The notes: generated by a model not told the origin, from the sequence alone. Shown: positions 37,218 to 46,259, counted from the first letter of the stretch. The stretch: 64,000 nt of DNA from Fibrobacter succinogenes (GCA_902776765.1 CACYRP010000036.1:22841-86840), one strand, 5' to 3'. Translations and numbers: made by a program.

Positions 37218-38209
37218 CTAATCGGCACTAACGCCATTGACTTTATTCTCAATAATTTCGATGCATTCAGCAAGAATGGCGTCGTATTTTTCCTTGTAAC
37301 GATCCGTTATTACGCGCGTACCATCTTCGCAAGTTTTGGTCTTTGCGATATAGCCATTGAACCAAAGATCAGTTTTGCGGCTCATTTCCCAACCATAATA
37401 ATCACCATAATCGCTATACAAGTAAGGAGCGAGTTTTGCTTTGAATGCTTTCTTTTCATGATTCAAAAGACCTTCTAAATATTCCTTGCCTTTTTCGTTC
37501 AATGAAGAATTCTCTTCGAGTTGCTTGGAAAATTTTTCATACAAAGCCGTTTGTACTTCAGCAAGGATATCAACAAACAAGGCAAAGTCTCCTTGCGCAC
37601 AAGATTTTACCAAATCTGTAGCGGAGCTTGAACTTTCTGGAGAAGAACTAGAACTTATACCATGAGCCTCGTTATATTCTTGACGACTCGTATAGATTAA
37701 ATTATCATCCAAAACACAATTTTCGTAGGTACTGTCATTGGAACATTTATACGATGTTTTCATAATCACCGTTGGATAACTTACGGTAGGCTCAATTCCA
37801 TAAACCGCCGGAGACATTTCGGGAATGGCTTCACACGACTGAAGTTTTTCTTCCCATTCCGTCAAAATTTTTTCCGAAATGTTCATATCAGAACTCAATC
37901 TCTTTTGGTAATCATCACATGCGGAATAAGAAAATCGTGGATTTGGAACCAAGTTCTGAATTTCTTCACAAGTCACAGAAGAGTCACGAGCCAAGGCATA
38001 AATTGGGGCACTAGACGAACTTTCGACAGCGGACGAACTCAACGCAGGAGCATCGGACGAGGAACTTTGCATCGCGCTATCGGAGGAACTTGATTCAGGC
38101 ACGGCAGTGGAACTCGAAGATTCATCGCCAAAACCTTCCCCATTCGCATCAGCAGATGAATCAGGATTAGCAGATTGCGCTATAGAAAATTGAGGATTGG
38201 ATTCCGAGC
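37218..38209 (-). pseudogene. Copy B of the serine-rich secreted protein, 5' end lost
   Basis: A paralogue of the 36031 gene with the same domain order and matching C-terminus (YIAKTKTCEDGTRVITDRYKEKY). Its poly-Ser region is preceded by about 95 nt nearly identical to copy A (38112-38209 against 36952-37049), but at 38210 identity stops exactly and an in-frame TGA follows: the signal peptide, start codon and promoter-proximal DNA of copy A have no counterpart here. Upstream of both genes a GTTGAC...GTCAAT palindrome is kept (37188 and 38239), so a deletion between that point and the linker is the likely cause. A GTG at 38102 could give a 294-residue cytoplasmic protein, but it has no ribosome site or signal. 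Confidence 0.75.
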
Positions 38210-38292
38210 TTCAAAAAAGCCCCTTTCAAATTTTTCGTTGACGTTAAGTCAATAACAAAAAAACCGACTGCTCTTTAGGCAATCGGCTTTAA

Positions 38293-38406
38293 AAGGTTTT
38301 AGGTTACAGGTTATAGGTTTTAGGATGAGTATCACGCACTTCGTGCGTCCTTAACAGGGCGGCTCCGCCGCGATTCTTCACCTAACCACTAACCACCAAC
38401 CACTAA
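38293..38406. repeat. TAGG/CCTA composite repeat element
   Basis: TAGG arm (AGGTTTTAGGTTACAGG), CGCAC-TTC-GTGCG hairpin, GGCGG-CT-CCGCC hairpin and a CCTAACCACTAACC arm ending at the yebC stop. The clearest full-length copy in the window. Confidence 0.88.
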
Positions 38407-38410
38407 TCAC

Positions 38411-39154
38411 TTACTCAGCGTCCATGTCGGCTTCGTCGATTTCGGCGTTGTGGTAGACTTCCTGAACGTCGTCGTGATCTTCGAACTTGTCGATGAGCTT
38501 GAGGAGCTTCACAGCGTCGTCGTGGCCGAGCTTGACCGGGTCATTCGGAACGTAGCTGAGTTCTGCACTCATCATTTCGATGTTGGCAGCTTCGAGAGCC
38601 TTGGAAACGGCGTCGAAAGCTTCCGGAGAAGTGGAGATTTCATGAACGCCGTCTTCCGTACTCATGTCTTCTGCACCTGCTTCGAGAACGAGGTCCATCA
38701 CCTGATCTTCCGGATACTTTTCAGCGTCAACGACAATCACGCCCTTGTAAGTGAATGCCCAAGAAACGGAACCGGATTCGCCCATGGAGCCGTTATTCTT
38801 GTTGAAGATGTTACGGATTTCAGCAACCGTACGGACTTTGTTGTCGGTCATGCACTGCACCATGATGGCAATGCCAGCCGGGCCGCGTCCTTCGTACAAC
38901 GGTTCCGTCATTTCGGTACCAGAGTTAGCACCCGTACCCTTGGCGATTGCACTTTCGATATTCTTGGTCGGCAAGCTCTGGCTCTTGGACTTGAGGATTG
39001 CAGCACGGAGGCGCGGGTTTGCGTCGGGGTTACCACCGCCGAGCTTAGCAGCGATGGAGATTTCCTTAATAAGCTTGTTCCAAGCCTTGGCGCGAGCGAC
39101 GTCAGTCTTGGCTTTCTTGCGTTTGGTGGTGGCCCATTTGGAGTGACCGGACAT
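38411..39154 (-). CDS. yebC: YebC/PmpR-family protein
   Basis: A 247-residue YebC/PmpR protein, in older work a transcriptional regulator and more recently linked to translation of difficult (proline-rich) sequences. The N-terminus MSGHSKWATTKRKKAK, NPRLRAAILKSKSQSLPTKNIESAI, EGRGPAGIAIMVQCMTDN and GSVSWAF are diagnostic. Full length with an acidic C-terminus. Single gene between two repeat elements. Confidence 0.96.
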   Translation of the reverse strand: MSGHSKWATTKRKKAKTDVARAKAWNKLIKEISIAAKLGGGNPDANPRLRAAILKSKSQSLPTKNIESAIAKGTGANSGTEMTEPLYEGRGPAGIAIMVQCMTDNKVRTVAEIRNIFNKNNGSMGESGSVSWAFTYKGVIVVDAEKYPEDQVMDLVLEAGAEDMSTEDGVHEISTSPEAFDAVSKALEAANIEMMSAELSYVPNDPVKLGHDDAVKLLKLIDKFEDHDDVQEVYHNAEIDEADMDAE

Positions 39155-39192
39155 AATTTACCTCTAGGTGGTTTTTGATAAAATTTAGAAAA

Positions 39193-39275
39193 ATAGTTAC
39201 TAGTTAATAGTTAGTAGTTACTAGAGAATCTTGATTCAAACATTCTAGTAACTAGTAACTCAAAACTTCTAACTC
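39193..39275. repeat. TAGTTACTAG inverted repeat
   Basis: TAGTTAATAGTTAGTAGTTACTAG on the left pairs with CTAGTAACTAGTAACT on the right around about 20 nt. A further variant of short-word repeats that fills the gap between yebC and the next gene. Confidence 0.7.
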
Positions 39276-39997
39276 TACTTACTATTCATCTTGCAGAGGC
39301 GTCTCTGCTTTGCGGTGAGCTTTCGGCTATTGCAATCCATCGAGCCATCGTGCTTCTTGGATTTGACCTTCACCTTATCGTTCTGCATACTAGCTCTACG
39401 TTCAGACGCTTCACGAGCCTTGCGTTCCGCTTCAGCGGCTTTCGCCTCTTTACGCTTCTGCTGCATATCGATAAGTTTTGTCTTATCTATAGGAACAGCA
39501 GATGCTCTGGTAATTTCACGTTCATACCTACCGCTCCAGATTTTGCCCAAGAGCGAGCCCGACTGCAAAGCATCATCCAAAATGCTCTGAGCCCAGCTAT
39601 CGTTTGCAGGCGGCAAAAGCTTGAACGACAAGTTACGAATTCTAGTCGGTTCCTCATCATAATAAAGCATCATGTCGAAGAAGCCCACGTTGTACTCTTC
39701 GCCATCGGAACCGGCAGCAATCTTGTCCGGAATGTAAGCGAGCACAGCGTAAAGCGCTCTATCGAAAAGAGCCGTGATAAGGACATCGGAATCTCCACCA
39801 GGAGCCTGAACTTCGCCTTCGGCAAGGAAGGCCCAAGGAGCAACATCGACTCTGAGCCTAAACTTGTGGAAGCCATGTTCAGCCTTTTTGAGCTTGATCA
39901 AAGCACCAGAAAAAGCCTGAAACCCCGGCTTGATGGAGCCTTCCTGCGCGAACACAAATGCGCAAGCGAGGAAGATTACCGCTAGAATTTTTTTCAT
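39275..39997 (-). CDS. Secreted basic-tail protein, unknown function
   Basis: A 240-residue protein with a clean signal peptide (MKKILAVIFLACAFVFA, cleaved before QEG), a roughly 150-residue domain (HKFRLRVDVAPWAFLAEGEVQ and IRNLSFKLLPPAN) that may be a beta-fold, and a Lys/Arg/Ala-rich tail from about 175, predicted helical and strongly basic. No family recognised. It lies 28 nt downstream of the mutase gene on the same strand and is probably in the same transcript. Confidence 0.8.
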   Translation of the reverse strand: MKKILAVIFLACAFVFAQEGSIKPGFQAFSGALIKLKKAEHGFHKFRLRVDVAPWAFLAEGEVQAPGGDSDVLITALFDRALYAVLAYIPDKIAAGSDGEEYNVGFFDMMLYYDEEPTRIRNLSFKLLPPANDSWAQSILDDALQSGSLLGKIWSGRYEREITRASAVPIDKTKLIDMQQKRKEAKAAEAERKAREASERRASMQNDKVKVKSKKHDGSMDCNSRKLTAKQRRLCKMNSK

Positions 39998-40024
39998 TTC
40001 CCTAATCCAATTCGTTAATTTATC

Positions 40025-41638
40025 TTAATTCTTGAAGAACAAAGCCTTTGCTGCTTCGAACATCGGATCCTTTTCATCCGGGTTGCGGCATTCGGTGTAA
40101 ATGCGCACCTTCGGTTCCGTACCGGACGGACGGACGAGCATCCAAGAATCGTCATCGAAAATGACCTTCACGCCGTCGAGCGTGAGGAGCTGCTTCACGG
40201 TCTTTTCGTTGTTGCCAACCATGACCTTTGCACCCGGCTGAGCGATATCGGCAATGGCGTTGACCTTAGCCTTGAGTGGTTCACCAACGAGGGACTTGTC
40301 CACTTCGAAACCAGAGCGGGTCGGGTAGAAGCGGCCGTATTCTTCGTAGAGAGCATCGAGGTATTCGCCGAGGTTCTTGCCTGTCGTTGCAAGAATTTCG
40401 AGAGCGATGAGGAGGCCGAACTGAGCGTCCTTTTCGAGCGTGTTGTTGAGGCCAGAAATACCGTCAGATTCTTCGAATGCAACGAGAGCCTTCTGCTTGG
40501 CGTTGCGGCTGAGCCACGGGCGGAAGTTCTTGAAGCCCACCGGAGTTTCCATCACAGGCACGCCGAGCTTTTCAGCGATGATGTTCACGAAGTTTGAAGT
40601 TGCAACGGACTTTGCTACGCAGCCCTGTTCCTTGCGCCAGGTAGCCATGTAGTGGAAAGCGATTGCACCGAACTGGTTCATGTCGATTTCGCGAGTGCCA
40701 TCGTAGAAACGGATACGGTCGCCATCCGGGTCAAAGATTGCACCAAGACGGAACCAGGACTTGCTTTCGTCGAGGACCTTGCGAACCTTTTCGAGGTTCT
40801 TGCTGGACGGTTCCGGAGCGATACCGCCGAACAAAGAATCGTCTTCGTTGCGGAGCGTGATGAGGCATTCCGGATTGTCGAGGAGAGCAGCCGGACGACG
40901 GCGAGTAGAACCATGAACATGGTCGCACACGAGAGTGAGGCGGCCCTTCTTGATGAATTCCTTGATGCGGTCGAACTTGATCGTGCCCTGCTTCACGAGG
41001 AATTCCTTGTAAATCTTGAGGGAATCGATGATTTCCCAATCAACCTTGGAGACCGGTTCGAACTTCCAGGTAGCCATCATTTCGTTAGAAAGCTTGGTAA
41101 TGACGTTCGTGATTTCCGGACCTGCAGGACCACCGTCTGCCGGGTTGAACTTGATGCCGTTGTAGTGGCTCGGGTTGTGGCTCGGAGTCATGTTGATGGA
41201 GCAAGCTGCGCCGAGCATTTCGATTGCAGCGGAGAATTCCGGAGTCGGCATTTCACCACCGTAGTAAACCTTCACGCCAGCCTTAGCAAACTGGTCTGCG
41301 ACAGCTTCGCAGAATTCGTGACCGAGCAAACGGTTATCGTGGCCGACAACCACACCACGCTTCTGGAGTTCGGCAAAGTCCTTGACACCCAAAGCTTCGA
41401 AAAGTTCAGGAGTTGCTTCCTTGTACAAACGCACAATAGCAGCACCCACCACCTGCAAGTTGCGAAGCGTGAATTCAGAACCGATTTCGCCGCGCCAGCC
41501 AGAAGTACCAAAGCTGACCTTTGCCGGTTCCTGAGAGGTCAAAGCGACCTGCTTCACAGTTTCAACCAGGTTCATATCGGTAGCCGGGTTGAATTCGGGG
41601 GACTGAATCTTTTTCCAAATCTGGGTAATATTTTCCAT
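40025..41638 (-). CDS. Phosphoglucomutase/phosphomannomutase family protein
   Basis: A 537-residue alpha-D-phosphohexomutase interconverting hexose 1- and 6-phosphates. All four domain loops are visible: phosphoserine loop NMTPSHNPSHYNG near residue 150, metal loop IFDPDGDRIRF, sugar loop FEESDGISG and phosphate loop VRPSGTEPKVRIY. Length and the SFGTSGWRGEIG start fit the phosphoglucomutase/mannomutase branch; substrate preference is not decidable. Confidence 0.94.
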   Translation of the reverse strand: MENITQIWKKIQSPEFNPATDMNLVETVKQVALTSQEPAKVSFGTSGWRGEIGSEFTLRNLQVVGAAIVRLYKEATPELFEALGVKDFAELQKRGVVVGHDNRLLGHEFCEAVADQFAKAGVKVYYGGEMPTPEFSAAIEMLGAACSINMTPSHNPSHYNGIKFNPADGGPAGPEITNVITKLSNEMMATWKFEPVSKVDWEIIDSLKIYKEFLVKQGTIKFDRIKEFIKKGRLTLVCDHVHGSTRRRPAALLDNPECLITLRNEDDSLFGGIAPEPSSKNLEKVRKVLDESKSWFRLGAIFDPDGDRIRFYDGTREIDMNQFGAIAFHYMATWRKEQGCVAKSVATSNFVNIIAEKLGVPVMETPVGFKNFRPWLSRNAKQKALVAFEESDGISGLNNTLEKDAQFGLLIALEILATTGKNLGEYLDALYEEYGRFYPTRSGFEVDKSLVGEPLKAKVNAIADIAQPGAKVMVGNNEKTVKQLLTLDGVKVIFDDDSWMLVRPSGTEPKVRIYTECRNPDEKDPMFEAAKALFFKN

Positions 41639-41805
41639 AAGGGTTCCTTTGTAGTTTTAACGCTCAAAATTTAGAAAAATTCCAGTAGGAAGTAGGAAGT
41701 AGACAGTAGGAAGAAACGCCTAAAACAAGGGGTTACAATTCTTGTAAAAAAAAGACTCACTTTTATGTGAGCCTTGACTTTTACCTGTTTCTTAAATTGC
41801 AACGA

Positions 41806-42842
41806 CTACTTCGATTTCAAAGCTTCAAGCCGAGCCTTCGCCTCAGCAATTTTCTCTGGGGGCAAGCCCATTGCCTGCATAACGCTTATAGCATCAGCAT
41901 GGCCTTCAGTTTTGCCTTCCGACTTGCCTTCAGTCTTACCCTTGAGAAAATTCTCAGCAATAACGGCATCGTATGCATGCATTTCGTCGAACATGAATTG
42001 CTCCATTTTTTTCAAAAGTTCCGGATCAGCATTGCTTACCCGCAAGCGGTCCAAAGCATTCTTAAGAAGCGGGTCTTCCGATTCGGGGACTTCAAGCGGG
42101 CCCCTTGAAATGAGCCTAAGCCAGAAATCTTCACGGGAGTTCACGCCCTTGCGAAGCTTCAAGAACTTAACCAAATCAACTATAATATATTTATTTTTCG
42201 GAAACAGCGGCAAGGCCATCCCCGCCTTTACATCGTGCTTACTATAAAGCATCCACTTGTCCTTATAAATCTCCCTCGGCTCCAAAATCGGGAACCTGCA
42301 AAGCCAAATGGAAACAGTTTCAGGAACCTCATAATAATGAGCCACCTTTTCCTTTTCTGACATCGCAAGGAACTGTTCCGAACGATTGTAGTCATGCTAG
42401 CCACGTATCGTTAGATACGCGTTGTAAAGTTGCATACGGTCCAAAAAGAGCGTGCAAAACGAGCGTCGCAAAATTATGCTGGCATAATTTTATGACCGAG
42501 TGCAGCCGCGGACGCCGAAGGCGTCAACAATGGATGTTCGCGGTTTTGTAACTCGATATTCATGAAGCGGTTGTCACGCGTCGCCACCCACACATCAAGC
42601 CGCATGGGCTCATCGCCAGGCATAAACACGTCGATATATTTTTCGAATGCGTAGCTGAGGTCGACAATTTCGTGGTCATTGTCAAGTTCAAGAATACTGT
42701 TCAGCAGGTCACGAATCGTATCCTTGTCATCCAGCAACGCACGGAAAGTCGCCGGATAATACGGCAGCAAGTATTCTACGCCATCTGCGTTTTTGACGAT
42801 ATACGGTTTTGTTGTTGTATTATTTTCATTTGCCATTAGCAT
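41806..42842 (-). pseudogene. Rpn-family / PD-(D/E)XK nuclease-family transposase, broken
   Basis: Two open frames make up one protein of the PD-(D/E)XK nuclease family transposase / Rpn group. The N-terminal part (42842-42474) has the nuclease core (RLDVWVATRDNRFMNIELQ, with E and Q of the motif) and then diverges into a palindromic GCCGAAGGC-containing stretch before a TAA. In another frame the lost middle can be read from about 42470 to 42400 (DRMQLYNAYLTIRG, amber stop, HDYNRSEQFLAMS) and joins the C-terminal part (42363-41806: SEKEKVAHYYEVPETVSIWL). So there is a small insertion with frameshift plus one in-frame TAG. The C-terminus has GKTEG repeats. Such elements are many-copy in Fibrobacter-type genomes and decay often. 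Confidence 0.82.
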
Positions 42843-42951
42843 GTCCTTATAACGGTAAGGAACATCCCCTACCCGTTATATTAACACGCTTTTTTGACCC
42901 ATTTGGCCCAAAATTTTTTTTGAATTCGAGTAAAATGATTTTAACACAGAA

Positions 42952-42978
42952 AAGGTGGTCCAAAATTTAGACCACCTT
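42952..42978 (-). terminator. Terminator of the restriction-modification operon
   Basis: AAGGTGGTC / GACCACCTT perfect 9-bp stem with a 9-nt loop. On the minus strand the stem ends in TTTTC, so it would terminate transcription coming from the two genes at 43045-45865. Confidence 0.7.
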
Positions 42979-43044
42979 ATAAATCACATCGTTTCTATTT
43001 TTCAGCAAAATTTGATTTGTTCCGAGATAGAATCTTTTTTTTAA

Positions 43045-44019
43045 TTAAAGACATGACGAATATGGTAGAGATTTAATATAGTCTTCCATAAATTGCCAAT
43101 CAGGCTCGTATTCGTTAGGTGCAATTTTTACTGCGGGAAGCTTGATCAAAGAAGCCTCCATCAACTCCTTATCCCATTTACGACCATAGTTAAACCTGTA
43201 CTTTTCACGATGAATCAATGTTATCAAGAACATTGCGATATAGCGATTTAATGTAAATTTTGGATATAAAACATTAACATCATCAGTCGCCCAAAATTTT
43301 GTCGTTTGATAGAAAGCTTCAGCAATCGAACCGTTATAAGAAACTGTTATTGTATTTCCCTGATGTAAATGTTCATCGTTTGAAATATAAGCAGAAATTC
43401 CATTATTAGAATCAATCGCCCCGATATAAGGAATATTTCCATCTTGCATATCAGCTTTTGTCAGTCGCTTTCCTTTCTTGATTTCAAAAATTTCATCATA
43501 GCTGAACCATTTCCAATTACTTGTATTTAATTTGATTTTAGTTTCGGAAAGGGACTTTGAATTGAATGATAAATCCGTATTTGCTTTTTTTATTTTTGGG
43601 GGAACTTCATCTCTTGAAGGAACTAATAGTGAGTCAAAAGTATAGTTTGCCTCTCTGCCGAAAGTTGAAAAACGAAAACGATTCGCTTCTATACATTGAC
43701 AGTAGAAAAGTTTCTCAGAAAGAGACATTTCTTTTAGCGGAACAAGAACCTTAACATTTTGTCCGGTATAAAAATCTTCTTGCTGGACAAATGACGAAAG
43801 AACGCTTCCTCCCATAGCAACCGTAATGCTTCCGGCTTTAAAAGGTTCCTTCTTTTCTACCCTTAATATCCGAGAGGAAACGCCACAGTTTGCATTACTT
43901 CTGTTTACGAAATTATATCCTTCTCCAACTCCACAAATTTCACATTTGTTTAAATCTAACTGAGAACCATAGCGAATATAAAAAATTTCATCTAACCGAT
44001 TCATATCACTCTGCACCAT
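43045..44019 (-). CDS. Specificity subunit of a BcgI-like restriction-modification system
   Basis: A 324-residue HsdS-like target recognition protein. Two TRD-like halves are seen: RLDEIFYIRYGSQLDLNKCE near residue 7 opens the first, and WKWFSYDEIFEIKKGKRLT near residue 170, followed by IPYIGAIDSNNGISAY, opens the second. Length matches BcgB-type subunits (about 340) rather than type I HsdS (about 400-450). It overlaps the catalytic gene by 14 nt; an ATG at 44004 (residue 6), just past the upstream stop, is an alternative start. It is AT-rich compared with neighbours. Confidence 0.85.
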   Translation of the reverse strand: MVQSDMNRLDEIFYIRYGSQLDLNKCEICGVGEGYNFVNRSNANCGVSSRILRVEKKEPFKAGSITVAMGGSVLSSFVQQEDFYTGQNVKVLVPLKEMSLSEKLFYCQCIEANRFRFSTFGREANYTFDSLLVPSRDEVPPKIKKANTDLSFNSKSLSETKIKLNTSNWKWFSYDEIFEIKKGKRLTKADMQDGNIPYIGAIDSNNGISAYISNDEHLHQGNTITVSYNGSIAEAFYQTTKFWATDDVNVLYPKFTLNRYIAMFLITLIHREKYRFNYGRKWDKELMEASLIKLPAVKIAPNEYEPDWQFMEDYIKSLPYSSCL

Positions 44020-45865
44020 TTAAAAACTTGAAAGCCACATACTCCTTGATTTTCTTTTCAAAATCCTCATCACAAAGTGTGCTATAATCTGTTTCCATGT
44101 AAGCTTCTGCGCACCATTCATCCGTATGCGTCACAGTATGCAAAACAGAATAACCCGGTTCTTCAATCTTATTCTGATAAATATTCATCCATTTCTTCTT
44201 GATTTCTTCCCATTTGCCATAAGCGTCAATGCGTCCCAACTTCTTTCGTTTTACGAAGCCATCGTCACGGAAATAGCCAAAGAAAGTCTTTTTATCTTCA
44301 GGATGGGGAACATTTGCTGTCCAAACCATTACACATGGCGGCGCGGATGCTGCAGGGTTAAAAATTTCTGTTGGCATACTAAAAACAGCTTCAAGCGTAT
44401 GTTTCTTGAATAACCGTTCGCGAACCTCTTTGCAAGTAGTTCCTAAAGCACAGTTAATCGGAACAACCGCAACAGCAATGCCGCGAGTTGTCAATATCGA
44501 AAGTAACTGTTCAACAAACTCAAGTTCATTGTAATCATCCTGCGAATAAGGCGGATTGATAAGTCCGACATCAATATTCTTTTTTCTTAATTCATTCGCA
44601 ATTTTGGTATCAAAACAGCTTCCGTAGTGAATGTTGCTTTTTCCATCACGCCTGACAATCATATTCGCTATGCACAATGTATAGATGTGCGGATCCGCTT
44701 CAACACCATAAAGTCCTTCCTCTCGGATTTTCTGGATTTCTCTCGGATTAGCCTTCTTGAACATTTTGCTCATTGCCGTTACAAGGAAACCTCCAGAACC
44801 TGCACAAATATCTACAACTTTACTTTTCTTGTTCAATCCGCTCACATCGCACATAAATTCCGTTAAATGTTGCGGAGTCAAAATAATTCCAAGAGCCTTA
44901 CCATCATCGCCATTAGAGAATTTGATAAATTCGTGGTAAAATTCTCCGAGGGCATCAATTGACGAATCTGAATTATTCATCATTGGCTTGATTTTCATAT
45001 CCAATTCTTGAATGTACCAGCGTAATGAAAAATCCTCATTCATCGGCGTAGTCTTGAAGTGATGAAGACTCGCAACATTCTTAAATGTATTCAAAATATT
45101 ATCTATACGATCTTGCTTTACTTCTGCTTCTCCTAAAACATCTTCGATAGCTGTTGTGATATTCCACATTAATCCTTTTAATGTAGTGGCCTGCGGATAG
45201 AGATTTTCAAAATCTTCGTTTTGAAGAGCTATTAGAATACCTGCAATAAAAATTGGCTTATCATTGGCCGTCACCTTAGCAACTCTTAAATTGTTGCTCA
45301 TGTTTATTGCCGTCTGCCGAATTTCTTCTATCGAATACTGGCGCGATATTTTTTCGCCTTTCAAATATTGCAGATAATTAATCGGTTCAAGTAGGATATT
45401 TAATTTGGTGAGTTCCTTAAATTCATCATGTCCTTTTTGCCAATAAAAAGTGGAAACTTTACTTTCGTCTTTTTTGCTTCCGCTTACACCAATGGCAATA
45501 ACATTATATCGCTCTTTAAGGAACTTTGCATAATACAAAGCTCCATCTACCGCAAAATCCTTAGGCTTATTGCGATTTTCGCTTTCGTGGCTTTTTATAC
45601 TACGCTTGCATTCAATGACGATGATTGTGCTAGAGTCTTTTTTGAAAGTGAAAATAAATTCCGGTTTGGCTTTTCCGCGGCCACCTTGTGCATAATCGTC
45701 AATATCACATTCTTTAGGTTTGCCACCAGCTTTTTTCAGAAGCTTTTCAATAGCAGAGACTTCGGGAACATCACCCTGCGGATAGACTTTTCCAAATTCA
45801 TTTTCGCCAAGATTGCACCTCATCTCTTTGAGGACAAACGCTTCGCTGAATTGTTCATTCGCCAT
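44006..45865 (-). CDS. BcgI-like restriction endonuclease-methyltransferase fusion (type IIB)
   Basis: A 619-residue protein with an N-terminal PD-(D/E)XK nuclease domain (PE at 68-69, then ECK at 85-87 in IIVIECKRS) fused to an HsdM-like N6-adenine methyltransferase (SAM motif DICAGSGGFL near 350, catalytic NPPY near 435 in LINPPYSQDDY). It pairs with the 324-residue S subunit; the sizes (619 + 324) and layout match BcgI (A about 637, B about 341), which cuts on both sides of a bipartite site. I start at the ATG at 45865, which has AGGAG 5 nt upstream; that site sits inside a perfect palindrome (45868-45886). An upstream in-frame start at 45901 is less likely. No separate HsdR gene is present, as expected for this type. 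Confidence 0.85.
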   Translation of the reverse strand: MANEQFSEAFVLKEMRCNLGENEFGKVYPQGDVPEVSAIEKLLKKAGGKPKECDIDDYAQGGRGKAKPEFIFTFKKDSSTIIVIECKRSIKSHESENRNKPKDFAVDGALYYAKFLKERYNVIAIGVSGSKKDESKVSTFYWQKGHDEFKELTKLNILLEPINYLQYLKGEKISRQYSIEEIRQTAINMSNNLRVAKVTANDKPIFIAGILIALQNEDFENLYPQATTLKGLMWNITTAIEDVLGEAEVKQDRIDNILNTFKNVASLHHFKTTPMNEDFSLRWYIQELDMKIKPMMNNSDSSIDALGEFYHEFIKFSNGDDGKALGIILTPQHLTEFMCDVSGLNKKSKVVDICAGSGGFLVTAMSKMFKKANPREIQKIREEGLYGVEADPHIYTLCIANMIVRRDGKSNIHYGSCFDTKIANELRKKNIDVGLINPPYSQDDYNELEFVEQLLSILTTRGIAVAVVPINCALGTTCKEVRERLFKKHTLEAVFSMPTEIFNPAASAPPCVMVWTANVPHPEDKKTFFGYFRDDGFVKRKKLGRIDAYGKWEEIKKKWMNIYQNKIEEPGYSVLHTVTHTDEWCAEAYMETDYSTLCDEDFEKKIKEYVAFKFLNGAE

Positions 45866-45867
45866 AT

Positions 45868-45886
45868 AAACTCCTATAAGGAGTTT
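45868..45886. promoter_or_regulatory. Palindrome covering the ribosome binding site of the RM gene
   Basis: AAACTCCT-ATA-AGGAGTTT, an 8-bp perfect palindrome 2 nt before the ATG at 45865. On the mRNA the AGGAG is the 3' half of the stem, so the hairpin would hide the ribosome site. It could equally be a DNA operator for a controller protein; no controller gene is seen. Confidence 0.75.
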
Positions 45887-45922
45887 CGACTTATGTAGCA
45901 ATTCTTCAAATTCCAGCCAAAT

Positions 45923-46176
45923 AAAAAAGCGTGGGACCGAAGGTTTGCTGATACGGAGGCTCTGGTAAACCTGTTACACAACAAAACCGAACGGCCCACG
46001 CACAATAGTGCGTGAGCGCCCGACTTGTTCTTATGTAACTTGAAAAATTTACCAGATTTTCCGCATCAAGAACAAGAGTCGAAAACTCAAAAATCAAACG
46101 GCCATCGCTAGTGTACAAACACAAACAACAACCTATGTCACTAAAAATATACAATATTATGAAAAAAAAATATTGT
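45923..46176. other. Strongly palindromic non-coding element upstream of the RM genes
   Basis: Centre at 46004-46007 (AATA) flanked by CACGCAC / GTGCGTG. Left arm 45950-46003 and right arm 46008-46067 share, in inverted order, GAT(A/G)CGG, TCTGGTAAA and GTTACA. Two other pairings compete: GCGTGGG (45929-45935) with CCCACGC (45995-46001), followed on the minus strand by six T (45923-45928), and GACTTGTTCTT (46022-46032) with AAGAACAAG..TC (46068-46080). An outer ACAATATT/AATATTGT pair is at 46151-46176. It could be a structured RNA or leader attenuator of the RM operon, or a mobile palindromic element. An 82-codon open frame on the minus strand (46154-45906) is probably a by-product. Confidence 0.6.
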
Positions 46177-46259
46177 AGTCAAAATGACTTTGATAGTTTA
46201 AACAAGCAAAACACACCAACCACAAGTTTTAACAGGATACAAGGTATAACAATGGGATG

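Noticed and set aside
45929..46001. 73-nt GCGTGGG...CCCACGC segment as a tRNA
   Set aside because: The length and closing stem suggest a cloverleaf, but there is no TTCRA T-loop, no D-loop GG and no anticodon stem in place.
45906..46154. Minus-strand 82-codon open frame across the palindromic element
   Set aside because: It runs through both arms of the palindrome, has no clear ribosome site and reads as low-similarity, Cys-rich filler. I treat it as a by-product of the element; conserved coding would need dN/dS evidence.
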